The position numbers and the translations under genes are program-made. Shown here in pieces: positions 61,019-64,000 of a stretch of 64,000 bases of DNA. The stretch spans positions 744,001 through 808,000 of the forward strand of contig NZ_CP073766.1 in assembly GCF_018255755.1 (NCBI RefSeq), read 5' to 3'. Origin of the DNA: Chitinophaga sp. HK235 (GTDB taxonomy: Bacteria; Bacteroidota; Bacteroidia; Chitinophagales; Chitinophagaceae). The notes below the pieces were generated by a model. It searched no databases. It was not told the DNA's origin and saw nothing but the letters and a program-made list of their open reading frames with translations. Positions within the stretch are counted from its first letter, which is position 1. The number at the start of each line of letters is the position of its first letter.

Positions 61019-62185
61019 CTATAACTGCAGCATTTCCTTCGCCAGCATAATCATTTTCTCATCACCGGTGTACTTTCCTTTTTCATCAGACAGCTTTACC
61101 ACCGGCGTCCAGCGGGGCGCATCTTCCGGCCGGGCCTCATACATTTTAATCACAATATTCAAAGGGGTTAATCCTACATCGTTAGTAAAATTGGTGCCTA
61201 TACCAAATGACATTCCTATACGTCCCCGACAGTAAGCCGCGATGGCAGCCACTTTGTTATAGTCAAGCCCATCAGAAAAAATAATGGTTTTGGAGAGTGG
61301 GTCTATACCTTTTCCCTGATAGTGCCGGATGGCCTGGTCGGCAAACTGCAGCGGGTCGCCGCTGTCATGCCTTACCCCATCAAACAGTTTAGCGAATTTC
61401 TTATCGAACTGCTCAAAGAAAACAGGTGTTGTATAAGTGTCGGATAAGGCTATGCCCAGATCACCGCGATATACCTGTACCCAGTATTCCAGTCCCAGCA
61501 TATTGGCCATTTTAAATCCGTATTTGGCCGCATGGAACATAAACCATTCATGGGCATGTGTGCCTACCGGTTTCACTCCATTAAGCATCGCCAGATGAAC
61601 ATTGCTGGTACCGATGAAAGTCTTGTCTCCATATTGCCGCAATGTTTGTACAACCAGTTTATGTACTGCCAGCGAGTGCCGCCGCCGCGTACCAAAATCC
61701 GCGATAGTAATGTTGAGGTCTTTATAGCGTTCAATTTTCCTGCAGGTAATTTGTATAACCTCTTCATCGGTAACACGCTGCTGACCGGTAGCCTGATAGT
61801 ATAATTCACAAACCAGTGACATCAGAGGAACCTCCCACAGGATTGTACGGTACCAGTAGCCATCGACATGTATTTCCAGCTCTCCGCCCTGTTGGGAAAT
61901 ATGTACTTCAGACGGGTGGTAACGGTATCCCTGCAGGAAATCCAGGTAGGTAGGATCAAGATAGGGGCAGGTGACAGCCAGAAAATCCTTTTCCTCCCGA
62001 CTCAGCTGCAGGTAGCGCATATCATCCACAGCCCGGCGTAACAAGGCGTCGAAGCCCGGCGGAAATACATGCTGACCGCGATTGATAAACTTATAACGGG
62101 CACGGGCCTTCGGAAACAGTTTTATCACACAGTGCTGCATGGTAAATTTGTAGAAGTCATTGTCCAGAATAGCGTTTAATATCAT
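61019..62185 (-). CDS. pncB: Nicotinate phosphoribosyltransferase
   Basis: The 388-residue protein matches bacterial PncB: an early YKFTMQHCVIKLFPKARARYKFINRG, FGTRRRHSLAVHKLVVQTL with the phospho-His loop, GTSNVHLAMLNGVKPVGTHAHEW and GVRHDSGDPLQFADQAIRHYQ with the PRPP-binding part. It makes nicotinate mononucleotide from nicotinate and PRPP for NAD salvage. It is a single gene that converges on the metallopeptidase. Confidence 0.96.
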   Translation of the reverse strand: MILNAILDNDFYKFTMQHCVIKLFPKARARYKFINRGQHVFPPGFDALLRRAVDDMRYLQLSREEKDFLAVTCPYLDPTYLDFLQGYRYHPSEVHISQQGGELEIHVDGYWYRTILWEVPLMSLVCELYYQATGQQRVTDEEVIQITCRKIERYKDLNITIADFGTRRRHSLAVHKLVVQTLRQYGDKTFIGTSNVHLAMLNGVKPVGTHAHEWFMFHAAKYGFKMANMLGLEYWVQVYRGDLGIALSDTYTTPVFFEQFDKKFAKLFDGVRHDSGDPLQFADQAIRHYQGKGIDPLSKTIIFSDGLDYNKVAAIAAYCRGRIGMSFGIGTNFTNDVGLTPLNIVIKMYEARPEDAPRWTPVVKLSDEKGKYTGDEKMIMLAKEMLQL

Positions 62186-62246
62186 AACCTGCGGTTTATA
62201 TAATAATTATACCATATTTTTGCGTTCTTAATCATATCCATTCAAA

Positions 62247-62642
62247 ATGAAACAAATCAAAGTTAAATTCCCCCTTAACCCACAGGAAACCGTTTTGTTC
62301 AAAGTAAACGGATCCTACCTCAAAAGCAAATGGAAAGCAGAACAGGCGGCATTATGCCTGACTAATGAGCGGATCGTGATGGAAGGTAAACCCATGTTGA
62401 TGTTTTTCCTGTTTGGTATTATTGGCTGGTTGTTGACCAGAACAAAAAAAGCCAAAGAGTTCCCGCTGACAGATATTACGAACTTCAGCCGTGGCAAACA
62501 GGGCTTCAATAAAAAAGTGGCCGTGTTTGAACTGCTGGACGGCAGTACCGTTCGTTTTGCCATCACCGGTAAATGGGAGGTTTTTGAAGCAGCCTACCAT
62601 AAAGCTATGATGGACGTGAAACCCTTATTCTCTCTGCATTAA
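62247..62642 (+). CDS. Small GRAM/PH-like protein
   Basis: The 131-residue protein has the start QIKVKFPLNPQETVLFKVNGSY, a short hydrophobic stretch LMFFLFGIIGWLL (about 52-64) and EFPLTDITNFSRGKQGFNKKVAVFELLDGSTVRFAIT, then a helical end. This fits a GRAM/PH-like fold, a small beta barrel that can bind lipids or proteins, with a membrane-interacting hairpin. I do not know its function. It converges on the zinc-ribbon gene with only two bases between. Confidence 0.6.
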   Translation: MKQIKVKFPLNPQETVLFKVNGSYLKSKWKAEQAALCLTNERIVMEGKPMLMFFLFGIIGWLLTRTKKAKEFPLTDITNFSRGKQGFNKKVAVFELLDGSTVRFAITGKWEVFEAAYHKAMMDVKPLFSLH

Positions 62643-62644
62643 GA

Positions 62645-62908
62645 TTACAATTTCGTTCCGCAATATTTACAATAGTCCGCATTGGCATCGTGTCCTTCAC
62701 ACATGCAATGCGGACATATTCTTTGGGCCACTTCCTCTTCTCCCTTCAGTTTGCTCATCTCCACCGTTACAATTCCCGTAGGCACCGCAATGATAGCATA
62801 CCCATGATCATGATCAATCATAAAACAAAAACACCGGTATGAATGTTTATTGCGTCCCAGGACTGCAAAAACCATATCAGAAGATATCGGTACATTCGTT
62901 ACATCCAT
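62645..62908 (-). CDS. Small protein with C-terminal zinc ribbon
   Basis: The 87-residue protein ends with CPHCMCEGHDANADYCKYCG (about 65-84), a two-CxxC zinc ribbon of the kind found at protein ends. The N-terminal part (about 1-60) has beta-type segments but no recognisable family. It may bind nucleic acid or another protein. It starts 152 bases before the divergent DinB-like gene. Confidence 0.6.
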   Translation of the reverse strand: MDVTNVPISSDMVFAVLGRNKHSYRCFCFMIDHDHGYAIIAVPTGIVTVEMSKLKGEEEVAQRICPHCMCEGHDANADYCKYCGTKL

Positions 62909-63027
62909 ATGAAAGCCTGTATTTTATTTTGCTGAGCTATGGAGACTGCCAGGAACAGAAAAAGTATACCCGTTAGCGTTATTTGTGATAGTGTAGCCAA
63001 AAGAGTATACACAACACTGGAAATAAT

Positions 63028-63056
63028 TTGGCGTTAATCAATAGTGCTTATCTTTA
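63028..63056 (+). promoter_or_regulatory. Candidate promoter of the DinB-like gene
   Basis: TTG (63028-63030) and, 18 bases on, TATCTTTA (63049-63056). The ATG at 63061 lies four bases after it, so the mRNA would have almost no leader. Confidence 0.4.
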
Positions 63057-63060
63057 TCAT

Positions 63061-63501
63061 ATGCTTACAGAAATACTTATCAACTTATTTGAACGCGACC
63101 TTAGCCGTCTCGAAGAAGAAATAGCAGCCTATGAAACGGAAGCTGCCATCTGGCGTGTACCTCAAGGGATTAAGAACTCAGGAGGTAACCTTTGCCTGCA
63201 TCTCTGCGGCAACCTTCAGCATTTTATCGGTGCTATACTGGGCCATACCGGTTATGTCCGGAACAGAGATCTGGAGTTTAGTGCAAAAGATGTACCCCGT
63301 GAGGAGCTGCTGGCGCTGGTGGGGACAACACGACGTACAGTGCTCACCGTTATCCTGAGCCTTTCTGAAGAAGACCTTGAAAAAATATACCCGGAGAAAG
63401 TGTTGGGGGAAACCACCACGGCCCATTTCCTGGTGCATCTTTGTACACACCTCAGTTATCATCTGGGACAAATCAATTACCATCGCCGGTTAACCCAGTA
63501 A
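63061..63501 (+). CDS. DinB-like (DUF1572-type) protein
   Basis: From ATG 63061 the protein has 146 residues in a four-helix-bundle pattern. It has LINLFERDLSRLEEEIAAYETEAAIWRVPQGIKNSGGNLCLHLCGNLQHFIGAILG and the C-terminal TTAHFLVHLCTHLSYHLGQINYHRR. His residues in each part (CLHLCGN, HFLVH, SYHLGQINY) could form the metal site usual for the DinB superfamily. DinB relatives have roles in thiol-dependent or stress reactions; this one is unassigned. An upstream TTG at 63028 is less likely as start. Confidence 0.8.
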   Translation: MLTEILINLFERDLSRLEEEIAAYETEAAIWRVPQGIKNSGGNLCLHLCGNLQHFIGAILGHTGYVRNRDLEFSAKDVPREELLALVGTTRRTVLTVILSLSEEDLEKIYPEKVLGETTTAHFLVHLCTHLSYHLGQINYHRRLTQ

Positions 63502-63504
63502 GTT

Positions 63505-64000
63505 ATGGCACAACCTACTTTTGCCCAGCGTTTCCTGCAGGTGTACCTACAGCTCAGGATGCTGATATGGCCTTTTATTGTGTTGTTGGTTGGGGTGCTG
63601 CTGCTCCGCAGTTTCTATGGGCGGGAAGACATTTATTTTTACATTAACCGGCTGCATACCAGCTGGGGTGATTGGTTGTTTCCTCGTATTACAGAACTGG
63701 GCAGTACTGCAGCCTGTGTGGTGATCTCCCTGCTGTTATTTTTTATCAATAGAAGAATGGGGACCGTGATGGCCGCAGCTTATGTGTTTAACTCCATGGT
63801 CAACTTTGCACTTAAGTTTATGGTATCGTTTCCCAGACCACGTCGTTACTTCGCCCAACGGCTACACGATATTTATTTTGTTCCTGGTGTAGAGGTGCTG
63901 GATAATTTCAGAAGTTTTCCTTCCGGACATAGCGTATGTGCCTTCACAGCAGCCACGGTATTGTCTTACTATGTCAAAAACAAATACTGGTCTTTGTTAT
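63505..64000 (+). CDS. PAP2-family phosphatase (3' end beyond window)
   Basis: The frame starts at ATG 63505, three bases after the DinB-like stop, and runs off the right edge (165 residues seen). It has membrane helices near 18-36, 66-84 and 90-104. The PAP2 motifs are KFMVSFPRPRRY (KxxxxxxRP) and SFPSGHSV (PSGH), found about 45 residues apart; the last SRxxxxxHxxxD motif lies outside the window. It would remove phosphate from lipid phosphates, e.g. undecaprenyl-diphosphate or phosphatidate. Confidence 0.9.
   Translation, partial: MAQPTFAQRFLQVYLQLRMLIWPFIVLLVGVLLLRSFYGREDIYFYINRLHTSWGDWLFPRITELGSTAACVVISLLLFFINRRMGTVMAAAYVFNSMVNFALKFMVSFPRPRRYFAQRLHDIYFVPGVEVLDNFRSFPSGHSVCAFTAATVLSYYVKNKYWSLL

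Noticed and set aside
1..64000. tRNA, rRNA, riboswitch or small RNA genes
   Set aside because: I found no tRNA-like cloverleaf, rRNA sequence, or known riboswitch core by eye. A structured-RNA search could still find one in the larger gaps (26336-26703, 50640-50999).

Overview
The window reads as a stretch of ordinary chromosome from a Bacteroidota species, most likely a Chitinophaga-like member of the Chitinophagaceae. Several things point this way. Many starts have AT-rich leaders without a clear Shine-Dalgarno sequence. -7 boxes of the Bacteroidota type TAnnTTTG lie upstream of several genes (ndk, pdhA, gyrA, an ABC transporter). There are families typical of this phylum (DUF4252 pair, DUF1599 plus a BT_3928-type DoxX protein, DUF6660, a FecR-less ECF sigma pair, an outer membrane beta-barrel TonB-type receptor with a carboxypeptidase-like N-terminal domain). 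I see no rRNA, tRNA, CRISPR array, transposase or prophage.

Layout. 1-1815: LytS/NarX-type histidine kinase (cut by the left edge), a seven-helix membrane protein and a small acidic protein, all on the minus strand. 2198-7619: an unassigned transthyretin-like protein, the housekeeping recombinase xerD and pyruvate carboxylase. 7957-15589: ndk, a DHH phosphoesterase, an FKBP lipoprotein, a minus-strand folP-cdaA-DCC cluster (folate and c-di-AMP), then DUF1599, a DoxX/thioredoxin-like protein and a DppB-type permease. 15822-17923: ECF sigma factor, membrane anti-sigma candidate and two DUF4252 proteins. 17929-19412: DUF721 and recF. 19623-24925: pdhA, a TPR membrane protein, ribH, a LutA-like protein, an EVE protein, a DUF4349 lipoprotein and a sirtuin. 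25007-30762: a saccharopine-dehydrogenase-like protein, gyrA and a TPR protein. 31124-34511: a small Lys/Ala/Pro-rich exported protein, a hybrid sensor kinase and a LytTR response regulator. 34615-40579: a DUF6660 protein plus CzcA/CzcC/CzcB-type heavy-metal efflux. 40822-48020: a secreted protein of unknown function, endonuclease V, DUF763, MgtC, two small lipoproteins, an MsbA-type exporter and a thioesterase. 48147-55094: the outer membrane receptor, a DUF695-RraB-like protein, a 53-residue DUF1328 protein, a POTRA/barrel protein and nitronate monooxygenase. 55108-59908: PF06475-type protein, FdhF/YdeP oxidoreductase, FdhD and a zinc-less MDR oxidoreductase. 60048-64000: a zinc metallopeptidase, pncB, two small proteins, a DinB-like protein and a PAP2 phosphatase cut by the right edge.

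Clear gene partnerships are the metal-efflux set with its divergent two-component genes, FdhF with its sulfurtransferase FdhD, recF with DUF721, the ECF sigma operon, and folP-cdaA. The non-coding structure is more unusual than most of the genes. Six copies of a 20-23 bp hairpin repeat show compensatory base changes, four of them set as two inverted pairs. There is also a 44-bp perfect palindrome, and many strong stem-loop terminators separate the transcription units. I found no clear new defence or mobile system; the candidates for a second look are listed as modest leads.
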